Assembly (NCBI GenBank): GCA_028565635.1
Contig: JAOXYB010052356.1
Span: 1 to 11,544 of the forward strand
Direction: 5' to 3'
Length of the DNA stretch: 11,544 nt
Source of the DNA: Phoronis ovalis
Taxonomy: Eukaryota > Phoronida > Phoronidae
The translations under genes were made by a program, and so were the position numbers. Position 1 is the first letter of the stretch; each line of letters starts with the position of its first letter. Positions 1 to 8,234 of this stretch are shown piece by piece. The notes below the pieces were generated by a model. That model searched no databases. It was not told the DNA's origin and saw only the letters and a program-made list of their open reading frames with translations.

Positions 1-92
1 TTTAAATCATATATATATAGCACATTTTAATACTTTTTGTAGGATTCACATGATGTGGCAGCACATATTAAGAAATAAAGAACATACCGACG

Positions 93-520
93 CTATTTCA
101 GAGGTATTTTTAAATAACGGATAGATTTTCTTCCCCGATTTTCTACGGCGCTACTGCACAAGATCCAAAGCACAATAGTTGAATTGCTGTATTTGAATTT
201 CGTTAGGACTAGCTCTCGCGGAAGATGTGTAACTTGGGTTTGCCATTCTTCTTTACCGTTATATACAGCCCACTTACCATCTACTCTCTAGTGATATCTA
301 TCCTGTCTCCAATGCTATCAGTACTTACCTTCCAGTCTAACACCTCCTGGTCTGCAGAAACGTAAATGTTAGAATTTTTCCGATTTCGCTGCACATTAAA
401 CAACAGCACTATAATAATGAAAGGGTGTAAATTTCTTATCCACCCATACACCGAGTTCCCTTCTGTTTCAGAAGAGTCGAATGTGGTGAAAAGATCAACC
501 GCAATCGCCCTACCCCTCGC
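93..520 (-). pseudogene. Possible broken or spliced coding relic of unknown identity
   Basis: Two overlapping open frames on the minus strand look more protein-like than their surroundings. The first (520-284, stop at 283-281, 79 codons, no ATG) has a hydrophobic patch (LHPFIIIVLLFNV) followed by polar sequence such as NIYVSADQEVLDWK. The second (287-96, stop at 95-93, 64 codons) begins RVDGKWAVYNGKEEW. They can be joined either by a 41-base intron (328-288) with a strong donor (AAG|gtaagtac) and a tag acceptor, or by a small frameshift near 285. A further good acceptor (branch-like ttctaac, then tttctgcag) ends at 352 and would define a 23-base exon, 351-329. I do not recognise the family; a decayed gene, a mobile-element relic or chance are all possible. 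Confidence 0.3.
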
Positions 521-790
521 TTAATCCTTGTTATTGTTATTTCTGGCAACAACAATGAATGGACGATCTTATTACGTTACAACTATTATCAGTTCGACCA
601 CGACAAATGTAGATTATAGCTAGGTGGTTAAGCTATAATAAATTAAATAGAAATTGAGAAAAAGGGCTTTTCGCTTAAACTGAGCGGTCCAATATTTTGG
701 AATAATGGAACAAGTAAAGGTCATATATTACGGTATACCTAGTACGTGTTCACCAAATTTCGGGAAAATAGACATTTAGCTGCAAAAAAT

Positions 791-931
791 ATGTCTTCGT
801 CGTCAAAGAAACGTATTGTTAAACATTCAATAAGTTCTTACATAATAGTTTTTGCTTTGGGCATTTTTTTAGTTAGTTATTTTATTCTAAAAATATCTAA
901 TTATAGTCCTAATAATAGGCCCAACATCTGA
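791..931 (+). CDS. Possible small membrane-protein ORF, 46 residues
   Basis: ATG at 791 with A at -3 opens a 46-residue frame ending TGA. It begins MSSSSKKRIVKHS (basic, cytoplasmic-like), then a hydrophobic segment of about 20 residues (YIIVFALGIFLVSYFIL), then a short polar end. This resembles a signal-anchor microprotein or the N-terminus of a type II membrane protein. The frame stays open a further 45 bases upstream without another ATG. A separate 24-codon ATG frame (705-779) overlaps just upstream. No splice donor before the stop stands out. With no homologue recognised, chance is a real alternative. Confidence 0.22.
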   Translation: MSSSSKKRIVKHSISSYIIVFALGIFLVSYFILKISNYSPNNRPNI

Positions 932-2247
932 CGTATTGGTTCCAACCCTTTAATTTCCTATTAAAAAACTATCGTCTTTCGAATTTAATACAAGCTCACC
1001 CGTACAATGATACAACGATACTATATGGTCTTAGATTGTTATTATCAAGTTACAAAAGTGCAAATCGACACGTGTAAACAAGTCAGATGGTTAAAAATCA
1101 GTGAAAATCAATGTAGACACCCGGTACACACCATTACGGTCGGCTTCGCATTTATTAAGTTTAATAAATTCGTTAAAATTCAACAAGTGTTATGGCACAG
1201 GAAATATTTGTATATTTTTCACTTGATAATAACAAACCAAGACCGTTGGAGCATTGCTGTATGAAAATTTTCATCGTTTTTGTTAATTTCGAAAGACATA
1301 GTTTTTGAATATGTCAGTATTGGTCCTATTATTAGAACTAATCTAATTAGCGTATTGGGTATTTCTATAGCTTTGAACATATAGTTCTTAAAAGATGCCA
1401 TTTCGCGAACAATATAGGGAGTATATTTGAAAAACTTACACAGTATAATTTATTTGTCAGTAAATATGATTTTATTTTGCATATTAACTTTTAAAATCCG
1501 CAGCCGTTTTGTTCTGGTGACTATGAATAACATTGTAAGGCGCGATCAAATTAAACACTCATAATTTTAGCTTTGTAGTATTTTGTATATTAAAAATGTA
1601 TGGCTTATAAATAGTATAAAACGCAGTATTATTCATATGGACGAAAGCCAAATGATCGTTTGAAAACGGACAACCCACAATTGACGCACACTCCCGTTAC
1701 ACGAATAAGGTAACATTGCATTACCACTAACGCATACGGTAGTTTCTGTTATTTAGTAGGTGACATTTCTTCAGATCACGGCTATCTTTTGTTACTTCAC
1801 TGCTTCTGGTGAATGACTTACTATAAATTTAATATGTACACACGATTGCATGCATTATCGCTTTTCACGCGGATGTAGAGTATCAGTGAGATATACAATT
1901 GTCAGTGTCTGCATTATGCCCCCGAGTATGCCCCTCCATGCTTTGCATAATTGCCCTTCTGCGTACAACAACCGTAACCGTGAGCGTTAACAATAGCATC
2001 GACAGGTATACATTGTAATCTATTCATCATAAGGTGTTTGCATATTGTAAGTTTTGTCCCAGAATACATTTTATCATGTTGTTGCAGGTAATCCCATCAA
2101 GCAAAAACTTAAATAAACAAAACTGAAGGAATCAAAGCACGAGACTGCTATTTCACCTGGTTGATCAATTCTGTGATGTATTGGTGAGATGCTGAACAAA
2201 TCGGTGGTCAATTACAGCTAAAACAGAGATTTTTCCTTTTAATTCAA
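932..2247. other. Intergenic stretch without a supportable gene
   Basis: Both strands were read. Only short, AT-rich open frames lacking domain features or plausible splice context were found. The segment around 1900-2000 is locally richer in GC and has about 24 open codons on the minus strand, too little to call. Confidence 0.6.
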
Positions 2248-2253
2248 TTTATT
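2248..2253 (-). terminator. Gene 1 putative polyadenylation signal AATAAA
   Basis: A canonical AATAAA on the minus strand, about 105 bases after the gene 1 stop codon. It is the first one downstream of the stop and would give a short 3' UTR. No transcript end is known. Confidence 0.5.
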
Positions 2254-2358
2254 TGCATGTGTGTATTACCCGTTTATATGCACAACAAAGTTGTATAAAA
2301 TTATTCATTCCATCATTTTAATATATTTGCATCATTGTTTTCGTCGAGTTTTACGATG

Positions 2359-2564
2359 CTATGCAAACTTGGAGGAATTCAAGGACGGAAGGGATAGGTG
2401 ACTTGCATATAAATGTCTTTTAGTAATTTTCTTTAGTTTATGTTCACGAGTTCTTTGTGATATCATTACTACTATAGCGATCAATATGATAATCGTAAGA
2501 AGTATGAGCCATATGATTATTCCAAGAATGATTTCTGTCCTCAGTAGACTTCTTGTGCCAACAC
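2359..2564 (-). CDS. Gene 1 exon 7: transmembrane helix, cytoplasmic tail and stop
   Basis: After a tttatag acceptor the exon gives a short juxtamembrane segment ([11 protein letters not shown]), a roughly 24-residue hydrophobic helix built of Ile/Leu/Val with one Trp, and a tail rich in Arg/Lys/His ([11 protein letters not shown]...) ending K-F-A and a TAG stop. The positive-inside rule puts the C-terminus in the cytoplasm. The helix and flanks match gene 2 at about 20 of 38 positions, including a shared G-x3-W-L-I-x-L-T-I-I core. Confidence 0.88.
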
Positions 2565-5500
2565 CTATAAACAACAAAATAAAAGTATAGCCAGCTCCCG
2601 GGACGTACAAATGAAAAGCTACAGTATTGAAGGCATTTTATCACAAAAAGTTTCTTTATATGGTAATTATTTTAAAAAGAGCATCAACAATTTAAATGGG
2701 TATAAAACAATTTATGGCTTCGGCACTGTATTTAACACCTGGCGAAGCACGTAATCAAAATTGATCTACTACATTTTTCTTGATTTTTTTTACGAAATAC
2801 TTATTCGCTTGTATATAAAGAAATGTAGTTATGTACCGTAAGTCAGTTTATTCCGAAGCTACATATTATCTGTTTCACTTATGATTAAACAACCAAATTC
2901 TACTAATATAATTTCGGAGAAAACAAATTCTCTAAAATATCTCTTTTCGCAGAAACATTCTTTCCAATGATAAAAGGGACTTTCTAATATATGTCAACAT
3001 GTTATTTCCAATAAAAGGTTTAAAGCTGCACTCCACAAAGCATCCAATTGTAACTAAGCTGCACAAGCTTCAAATCTCACACAAATCAGGTTGCGCTAAC
3101 TTGAAAATTCCTCACTCACTCACTAAGACGAAGAACTTGACTGTATAACTCGACAAGTTAGGAGGCACTTAGTTGTGATTAAAATGACACCAACTTGCAA
3201 ACCTTGGTTAATCTACATTTCAACTGGACAGTTTCTGGAAAGGAGGTCCTAATTTTAATTATTTGTCTTATCATTTCCCCGGAATTATCCGGGAATTATG
3301 TTCTAATCATCACTATCTAACCTGTTTGTGCTGCTGTGTTGGTCGATGCTCTTTCAGGACTGACACATATATAGTTGGCTACTGTATTCACACAGGTATC
3401 TCCCTTGCCACATGTATGAAGTCTATGCTTACATTCGTCAACGTCTACAACGAAAGAAACGATCAGACAGATCTGAAATAAGGTGGGATTTTTTCAACGG
3501 TAACTAATTATCAAAGTGTAATTATTATAGTTTCTTTGGAGTAGTCGGAGTAAAAATGGACATGTATCTCAACCACATAGGATCGAAGCTTAGCTCATTA
3601 TGTCTAATTAGACTTTTTGTCTTTTGTTAATGAGTAATTACCACCTTATACATTTCTTGAGAGCTGACAAGTATGTTGTAGATAATAAGCATGCACCTGT
3701 TCGCGTCACTGGTTGCAAGCTCAAATCTTCTCCTATAGCATGTTGCATTTTGTTAATGAATAATGACACACTTCTACGACAATAGCTCAGGGCCACCATA
3801 TGTATGTAGCATTTTCCCAATTTGCCTCGTACACAAACAAAGAATCGATGAAACAAAAAAAAATACCAGTAATGCATAAACAAAAGATCTTACATACCAA
3901 TACAGGTGTTGAGATCTGGCGCTAAATTGTACCCTGTAGTACATTGACACAAATATGTCCCAATAGTATTTATACAATCCTGCTGACAACCTCCGTTGCG
4001 TTCTGAGCATTCGTCGTAATCTGAAGTAAACATGAATTACTATTGCATAACTTTGCATGTTAGGTAGAATTTCGTATCAGTGTCCAGTTTATCATCCACT
4101 GAAGACCAATTTAAAATTTCTCAGAAACAGAAATTTACCGATGCTTGACGCGATGACAGTTAATTTTGTTGAAAAATATGATAATTTAGCGTTCCTATAG
4201 AATGTAAGATATGTACATCTGGAATCCAATTCCAAATTTAAAACATTTTGGTTTCCAGGATTTTGGATCATACTTGGAGCTCTTTATCATTTGCTTAAAT
4301 ATCCAACTATGAAACTGCTGGATTTTTTCTACAATGATCTCCATAGAATCCACTGTACATATTCCAAATCCAATAATAATTTAAGAGAACAAGATTGAAA
4401 CGTTTTTTCAGTAACCTAGACAGGTAAGTAGTTTTCCCAAAGATAATTGATTCTCACCTGTGCATCTCTTGAAATCCTGCGTGAGACTGTAACCTGCATT
4501 ACATGTACAGCCATAGGAACCAAATACATTCACACAACTGTGTTCACAACCTCCATTATTCATTTGACATTCATCAATATCTACAGGAAGAAGAAACGAT
4601 TCACGATGAAACATGCTCTTCACACATTTACACTGATATCTTTATTTTAATAAAAGCATTTCTGTTGATTCATAATCGAACCAGTTACTGTTTACCTCAT
4701 AAGGTAAAAAAATCCATTTTTGTCAATTAATTTAAGGTACTCCAATCTCAAGGTGAAAACGAGATGGAGATCTAAATATCATAAATTAGTTCATAAAACT
4801 TTCCCAATATACATTTTTTCACAAAAGGTTTAAATCGTTTCCCATATGAAAGTGGAGATAAATTCAATATCGACAAGCAAGATTCACCCACATAAATGCT
4901 TACAACAGCAAATCACATTATGAATCACAAGAAATGCTTGCCACGTATATCGTCAACCCGTTTTTCACACGAACAACATTTTTTTACTCAAAAAATTGCT
5001 ATTCAAAAAATTTAAATATGTACGTTTTAAAATATCTCAAGGTACCGTTTTGACTTTTCTGATTTTTAATTTTTTTCACAAAAAAATTGAAAAATGGCTT
5101 TTGAAGCAAAAAAACACAGTTTACATCCATTATGTCCTACTCTATACATTTAACATAAATGAAAGCAATATTTTCCTGTAACTCACCTATTGCTCCAGGT
5201 GGTCCCGGGAGTCCAGTATAACCAGTGGGTCCAGTCACACCTCTTGGTCCAGTGGGGCCTTTGACCCCTGTTACTCCAGCTAAACCTGTGTAACCAGTTG
5301 GTCCACGAGGTCCAAAGGGTCCCATAGGCCCAAGTGGGCCAGGAAATCCAGGATGACCAGTATATCCGGGAATCCCTAGCGGGCCCCTCTCCCCAACACC
5401 ACCAGTAATTCCGGGTGGTCCTGTTGCACCCAGTGGACCAGCTGGTCCGGTTGGACCATAAGGACCTAAGCCTCCTGTAGACCCTTGCGGACCTGGCGAT

Positions 5501-6433
5501 CCAGGATATCCTATTGAGCCTGGTGGGCCAGGCGGACCCTAGAAATAGTATACATTTCAAATGATATTTTCTTTTGTCAGATGGAAAGGGAATCTATAAA
5601 AAGTGGTGTTTTGACCAAGGTAATTATATCAAAATTGTTATGAGAAGATTTTCGCATCCTATATTTTGTTTGTTGGAGATATAACTGTTGTGTCTTATTT
5701 GTCAATTATGCAAAGGAATTACCAATATCAAGAGTTAACGCATCATGCCAAAGCTAAAATTCAGGATGATATTCGAATATAAGCTTTCACATGTTTTAAG
5801 GGCATCACTTTAATTGTGGTGCCTTTAAAACATTCCAAAGGTAATATTCGAATATCATCCTTATGACACACAGTACACTACTCTAATTAGGTTTAAACTA
5901 AAAGGTATCTTTACCTGGATACCAATCTGTCCCGGGCCACCAGGTTGGCCGAAAGAGCCCGTCTGTCCGGTAGGCCCAGGCAATCCAGGTGAGCCAACAG
6001 GCCCAACTGCACCTGGGGATCCATATATAACTGGAAACAAAGGTCTGTTTAGAAGCACTTTTACATTTGTGAGACAAGGGGGCGCACTTCATGAATAATT
6101 ATTGCAAATCGTTCTTTTGACTATTTTCACCTAGTTATATGCCTAGTTATAATGCTTGCAATCAAGAGTAAACACTAGCATTTTACAATTGGTATTTCCT
6201 TGAAACTTTGGAATAAAGCATTTACTTTTTAGTTGCATATAAAAAAATAGAACTTACTTTAAAATATTAACGATGCTACTATTAGTGTAACAATAAGACA
6301 TGGCCCTAGAATGTGACCATTTACATGACCGCTATAGATCGCCTGTGTTCAGAAAATCTTGTGTAAACGCACCTTCAGCAACAGTGAACCAACCAAAGCT
6401 TAGTATCCATAGGCATAGTAATTTTGTTATCAT
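2359..6433 (-). CDS. Gene 1: signal peptide-collagen-EGF-transmembrane protein, complete, 7 exons
   Basis: Spliced gene predicted to encode a 367-residue type I membrane protein. Coding exons are 6433-6373, 6030-5915, 5538-5187, 4580-4458, 4020-3898, 3444-3322 and 2564-2359. Every intron is GT-AG, junction phases agree throughout (1,0,1,1,1,1) and the total is 1104 bases including the TAG stop. Residues 1-19 are a signal peptide, 24-176 are 51 unbroken Gly-X-Y triplets, 177-217 and 218-258 are calcium-binding EGF domains, 259-299 is a four-cysteine EGF-like unit, about 311-334 span the membrane and about 335-367 form a basic cytoplasmic tail. Collagen triplets imply trimers, and EGF units usually act as rigid calcium-dependent stalks. 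Known membrane collagens are mostly type II, so a cleavable signal with a C-terminal anchor is unusual. Function in adhesion or recognition is inference. Exon structure has no transcript support here. Confidence 0.85.
2565..3321 (-). other. Gene 1 intron 6 (757 bases)
   Basis: The longest intron of gene 1, bounded by gttaga and tttatag. No further EGF, collagen or membrane exon is visible. The segment 3020-3060 (gtttaaagctgcactcc) has the look of a dispersed repeat, but no second copy lies in this window. Confidence 0.75.
3322..3444 (-). CDS. Gene 1 exon 6: four-cysteine EGF-like unit and stalk
   Basis: The exon is 123 bases, phase 1-1, with acceptor gttgtag and donor ACA G|gttaga. It starts D-V-D-E-C like a cbEGF, keeps cysteines 1-4 and the [10 protein letters not shown] calcium/hydroxylation motif, but lacks cysteines 5 and 6. 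In their place is a Ser/Thr/Ala-rich stretch ([13 protein letters not shown]) leading to the membrane, which could be an O-glycosylated stalk. The same loss is seen in the matching exon of gene 2, so it is unlikely to be a sequencing error. Confidence 0.85.
3445..3897 (-). other. Gene 1 intron 5 (453 bases)
   Basis: Separates EGF domain 2 from the four-cysteine unit (gtatgt to gttgtag). Open frames crossing its upper end are antisense or out-of-frame shadows of the EGF exon. Nothing else is seen. Confidence 0.8.
3898..4020 (-). CDS. Gene 1 exon 5: calcium-binding EGF-like domain 2
   Basis: A 123-base phase 1-1 exon with acceptor acttcag and donor ATT G|gtatgt. It reads D-Y-D-E-C, six EGF-spaced cysteines and [10 protein letters not shown], the cbEGF consensus. 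It is open only as a spliced exon and has no start codon of its own. Confidence 0.92.
4021..4457 (-). other. Gene 1 intron 4 (437 bases)
   Basis: Lies between the two cbEGF exons (gtgaga to acttcag). No coding signal or notable repeat. Confidence 0.8.
4458..4580 (-). CDS. Gene 1 exon 4: calcium-binding EGF-like domain 1
   Basis: A 123-base phase 1-1 exon encoding one complete EGF domain: D-I-D-E-C, six cysteines in EGF spacing, and the C-x-N-x4-Y-x-C stretch ([10 protein letters not shown]) that marks calcium binding and Asn beta-hydroxylation in cbEGF domains. Splice sites are cctgtag and ACA G|gtgaga. It matches the first visible EGF exon of gene 2 at about 28 of 41 residues, which fixes the paralogous register. 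Confidence 0.93.
4581..5186 (-). other. Gene 1 intron 3 (606 bases)
   Basis: Runs from the collagen rod donor (gtgagt) to the first EGF acceptor (cctgtag). It is AT-rich, and no additional Gly-X-Y or EGF exon was found on either strand. Confidence 0.8.
5187..5538 (-). CDS. Gene 1 exon 3: main collagen rod, 39 Gly-X-Y triplets
   Basis: This 352-base exon encodes 39 consecutive Gly-X-Y triplets without interruption. The acceptor is tttctag and the donor is ATA G|gtgagt; phases are 0-1. Threonine occupies the Y position in 12 triplets (such as GPT, GYT, GVT, GIT) and proline in 10. Charged residues are nearly absent (one GER, two GPR, one GVK). The exon is noticeably more GC-rich than the surrounding introns. 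It does not follow the 45/54-base exon pattern of fibrillar collagen genes, which fits a non-fibrillar, collagen-like membrane protein. Confidence 0.92.
5539..5914 (-). other. Gene 1 intron 2 (376 bases), contains the hairpin
   Basis: Lies between the two collagen exons (gtaaag to tttctag, phase 0). Apart from the 99-base inverted repeat it holds nothing recognisable. Confidence 0.85.
5763..5861. repeat. 99-base near-perfect inverted repeat (hairpin) in gene 1 intron
   Basis: Arms 5763-5808 and 5816-5861 (46 bases each) flank a 7-base loop. The outer 18 bases are perfectly complementary (aggatgatattcgaatat with its reverse complement), each containing the 12-base palindrome ATATTCGAATAT. The inner 28 bases match at 21 positions, or 23 counting G-U pairs in a plus-strand RNA. 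It could be a small non-autonomous DNA transposon (MITE) or a structured RNA hairpin. I see no clear target-site duplication. Confidence 0.8.
5915..6030 (-). CDS. Gene 1 exon 2: collagen repeat, 12 Gly-X-Y triplets
   Basis: After a ttccag acceptor the exon encodes V-I-Y and then 12 perfect Gly-X-Y triplets ([18 protein letters not shown] and on to GIQ). It ends ATC CAG|gtaaag in phase 0. Entry phase is 1, so this exon is asymmetric (1-0) and pairs with the following 0-1 collagen exon. No cysteine or charged residue is present. The triple helix would start only a few residues after the predicted signal cleavage site. Confidence 0.88.
6031..6372 (-). other. Gene 1 intron 1 (342 bases)
   Basis: Lies between the signal-peptide exon (donor gtgcgt) and the first collagen exon (acceptor ttccag), phase 1. 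No other exon is apparent. Confidence 0.75.
6373..6433 (-). CDS. Gene 1 exon 1: start codon and signal peptide
   Basis: The ATG at 6433-6431 opens a typical secretion signal: M-I-T-K, then a hydrophobic core ([12 protein letters not shown]), then T-V-A. Cleavage after A19 (T at -3, A at -1) is plausible. The exon ends GAA G|gtgcgt in phase 1. An in-frame ATG lies 32 codons upstream (6529-6527), but its leader is not signal-like, so the internal ATG is preferred; it has G at -3. The upstream extension contains a 30-base gtaaca...tttag stretch that resembles a tiny intron and could simply be chance. The 5' end and any untranslated exons are not determined. Confidence 0.75.
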
Positions 6434-6591
6434 ACCGCCGTGTCCAACTATTTTACCTAAAGAAAAATCATAGAAATTGATGTTACCTGTTGGAATGAGT
6501 GCCCATAAAACATTACTCCTGGATTTCATGATATTTTTACATAACTGTGTAATGAGAAGTCTTTCAATTTTTTATTTTACTCTAGCGGCCT

Positions 6592-6617
6592 GGGACTAAT
6601 ATAGTTATAATAGTCCC
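6592..6617. repeat. Short inverted repeat upstream of gene 1
   Basis: GGGACTA and TAGTCCC, a perfect 7-base pair of arms with a 12-base loop, about 160 bases upstream of the gene 1 start codon. Possibly in the promoter or 5' UTR; no function can be assigned. Confidence 0.4.
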
Positions 6618-7522
6618 CGGGAATATAGTAGTACAAACTCTGTGCTAATCATGAAATAGACGTGAATCCCGAAGTAAAGTTACAAAGTAACTATATGGAT
6701 ATATATTCTCAATTGTGCAAGAAATTAGGTATAATCAATTTGTATAATCAATGTACAATATTAAGTACAACAAACCTGTAAAATAATTACCCCAAGTATG
6801 ACGCTTTTGATATTCAACACCATATAATATTAATATAAAATAAAATCAGGAATAAAAATCTCCTTGAGTTACTTTGAATTATCTATAAAATATTTGAAAT
6901 CTACCATTTACTCACCTAAAACTACCTAAATTCCGTAAAATATTTTCTAGCTTTTAACATCAACAACGAAATATATGTCTTAAATAAATTACGAATCTAC
7001 TCCCTGTTAAACACTAACCAAGCTTGTTTAGCGTCTATTCGTGTATGCATTCAATATATTATGCAATTGTGTATTGTATAAAGGATTTTTATTATTCATA
7101 GGTTAGGGCGCAACTTGCCCACAATGTAATTTCGATTATGTATTGGAAATTTACGTACAATGTAACATTGAGTATAGCTCTACCTGGAGTGGAATAACAA
7201 ATTCAAACCCACACGCAGCAGGCACAAGGATAAAGCTTATTATAAGAGAATCAATATAATAATATTAAATATCTTCAAGTATGAAGGGAAAATTATCTAG
7301 TAATTACTTTTGTCCATGCGCGTGGTGTCAATTAGGTCCAGCTGCCCTGCGGTTGTAAGGTATCATGGGCTCGTGCTTATTTTTAGTTTAAATATTCCAT
7401 ACTAAATTTTGGGAAATGTTTAATCTCGCATTTCAGGCAATCATGCACCCTCTTGAACTTAATTAGCTCTACATTTTTAGTTAGATATTTGTTTTGCAGT
7501 TGCATTGCAATAAATAGTTCGT

Positions 7523-7533
7523 CCAATGAGTCA
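7523..7533 (+). promoter_or_regulatory. CCAAT box overlapping a perfect AP-1 motif
   Basis: CCAAT (7523-7527) runs directly into TGAGTCA (7527-7533), the AP-1 consensus, some 30 bases before the CTCF-like motif. A CATATG E-box follows at 7576-7581. Short motifs like these occur by chance; the clustering is the only argument. Confidence 0.25.
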
Positions 7534-7561
7534 TGTTATGTATGGTTACTGTTGTGATCGG

Positions 7562-7575
7562 CCACTAGATGGCGA
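7562..7575 (+). promoter_or_regulatory. CTCF-like (or YY1-like) motif between the two genes
   Basis: CCACTAGATGGCGA matches the core CTCF consensus CCASYAGRKGGCRS at 13 of 14 positions. The AGATGGCGAC part also resembles a YY1 site. It lies about 1.1 kb upstream of the gene 1 start codon and about 0.65 kb beyond the putative gene 2 polyadenylation signal, a sensible place for a boundary between tandem paralogues. Binding is untested. Confidence 0.4.
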
Positions 7576-7826
7576 CATATGCCATTTTGCTTTTTCGAAG
7601 AGTTCCCAAATCATGCAGGTCACTTTTGAAACAGACATGTTCTCTTTCTTCCTTCGTGTTTCACGGAGATATACTGACAGTCGTAAGTGTTGGTAGGTAT
7701 TTATTTAACTGCTAACCTAACGTTCAAATCAGTACCTAGACGTATATGATTACTTTTCTAGAAGGTGATTTCCGCTTGCATCAGGTCAGTGATATTTAGC
7801 AATTTTTTCTCTTCAGAAGTCGACTC

Positions 7827-7836
7827 GGGGGGGGGG
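7827..7836. repeat. Homopolymer run of ten G
   Basis: A (G)10 tract in the spacer between the genes. It is unusual in this AT-rich background, and its length is prone to sequencing error. Confidence 0.85.
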
Positions 7837-8228
7837 ACAATAATCACCCGAGCAATACAATTCACTGAATCATAACTTCACTGGTTAAACTTTGTTTAAA
7901 AACCTTTGTGAACCTCAGTACAACGTGCAGAGCAAATCAGAATATGACCTCCTCAGTCAATCATAACACTTGCCTTTTGTTTTCAAAAAAATAAGTGAGC
8001 TGCTAGGCAACGAAACGCTTCAACCACAAAAACTTTGGATTTTTTTTTCTCTTTCATGTATTTGCAGTGATGCTGCAAGCCATGAACCATTCAGTGTAAC
8101 TTGGAACAATCTTCCATTGCTTAGGAACAGATACGTGAGCAACTTATTGGGAAAGTTATTTTTTAACCGACTATCTCAGTGATCAGAGTAGGAAAAAGTC
8201 AAGCTCTATAATTTTAAATTTGTACACA

Positions 8229-8234
8229 TTTATT
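8229..8234 (-). terminator. Gene 2 putative polyadenylation signal AATAAA
   Basis: AATAAA on the minus strand about 390 bases after the gene 2 stop. A second AATAAA at 8606-8601 lies only 17 bases after the stop and would give a very short 3' UTR, so the distal one is preferred. Both are sequence matches only. Confidence 0.4.

Larger units (their letters stand above)
6434..8228. other. Spacer between gene 2 3' end and gene 1 start codon
   Basis: It should hold the gene 1 promoter and 5' UTR. The notable content is the CCAAT/AP-1/CTCF-like cluster near 7520-7580, the G-tract, and a somewhat GC-richer block at 7315-7375 with no gene found. No convincing TATA box could be singled out among many AT-rich stretches. 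Confidence 0.6.

Noticed and set aside
1007-1264. 85-codon plus-strand frame
   Set aside because: No recognisable domain, signal or membrane pattern and no splice context; the length is within chance expectation.
1900-2000. Short minus-strand frame reading like HGYGCCTQKGNYAKHGG
   Set aside because: Only about 24 open codons before a stop, and no frame continues it on either side; perhaps a repeat relic but not supportable.
3263-3481. Plus-strand cysteine-containing frame
   Set aside because: It is antisense to the four-cysteine EGF exon (3322-3444), whose minus-strand frame has splice sites and homology.
3638-4058. Two overlapping minus-strand frames around EGF exon 5
   Set aside because: They run through the intron and read the EGF exon in the wrong frame; the correct frame gives a clean six-cysteine domain at 3898-4020.
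4447-4730. Plus-strand frames opposite EGF exon 4
   Set aside because: They are antisense shadows of the EGF exon, with no domain or splice logic.
5183-5560. Trp/Arg/Ser-rich open frame on the minus strand over the collagen exon
   Set aside because: It is the shifted-frame reading of the Gly-X-Y exon; the periodic codons produce the apparent repeat.
5898-6092. Trp/Cys-rich open frame over the first collagen exon
   Set aside because: It is out of frame with the 12 perfect Gly-X-Y triplets and with both splice junctions.
7200-7375. B-box-like gggtttgaat on the minus strand and a GC-richer block, considered as a tRNA or SINE
   Set aside because: No cloverleaf, no paired A box at the right distance and no A-tail or second copy could be found.
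7970-8182. 70-codon plus-strand frame between the genes
   Set aside because: No ATG at its stated beginning, no motif, and AT-rich codon content like the flanks.
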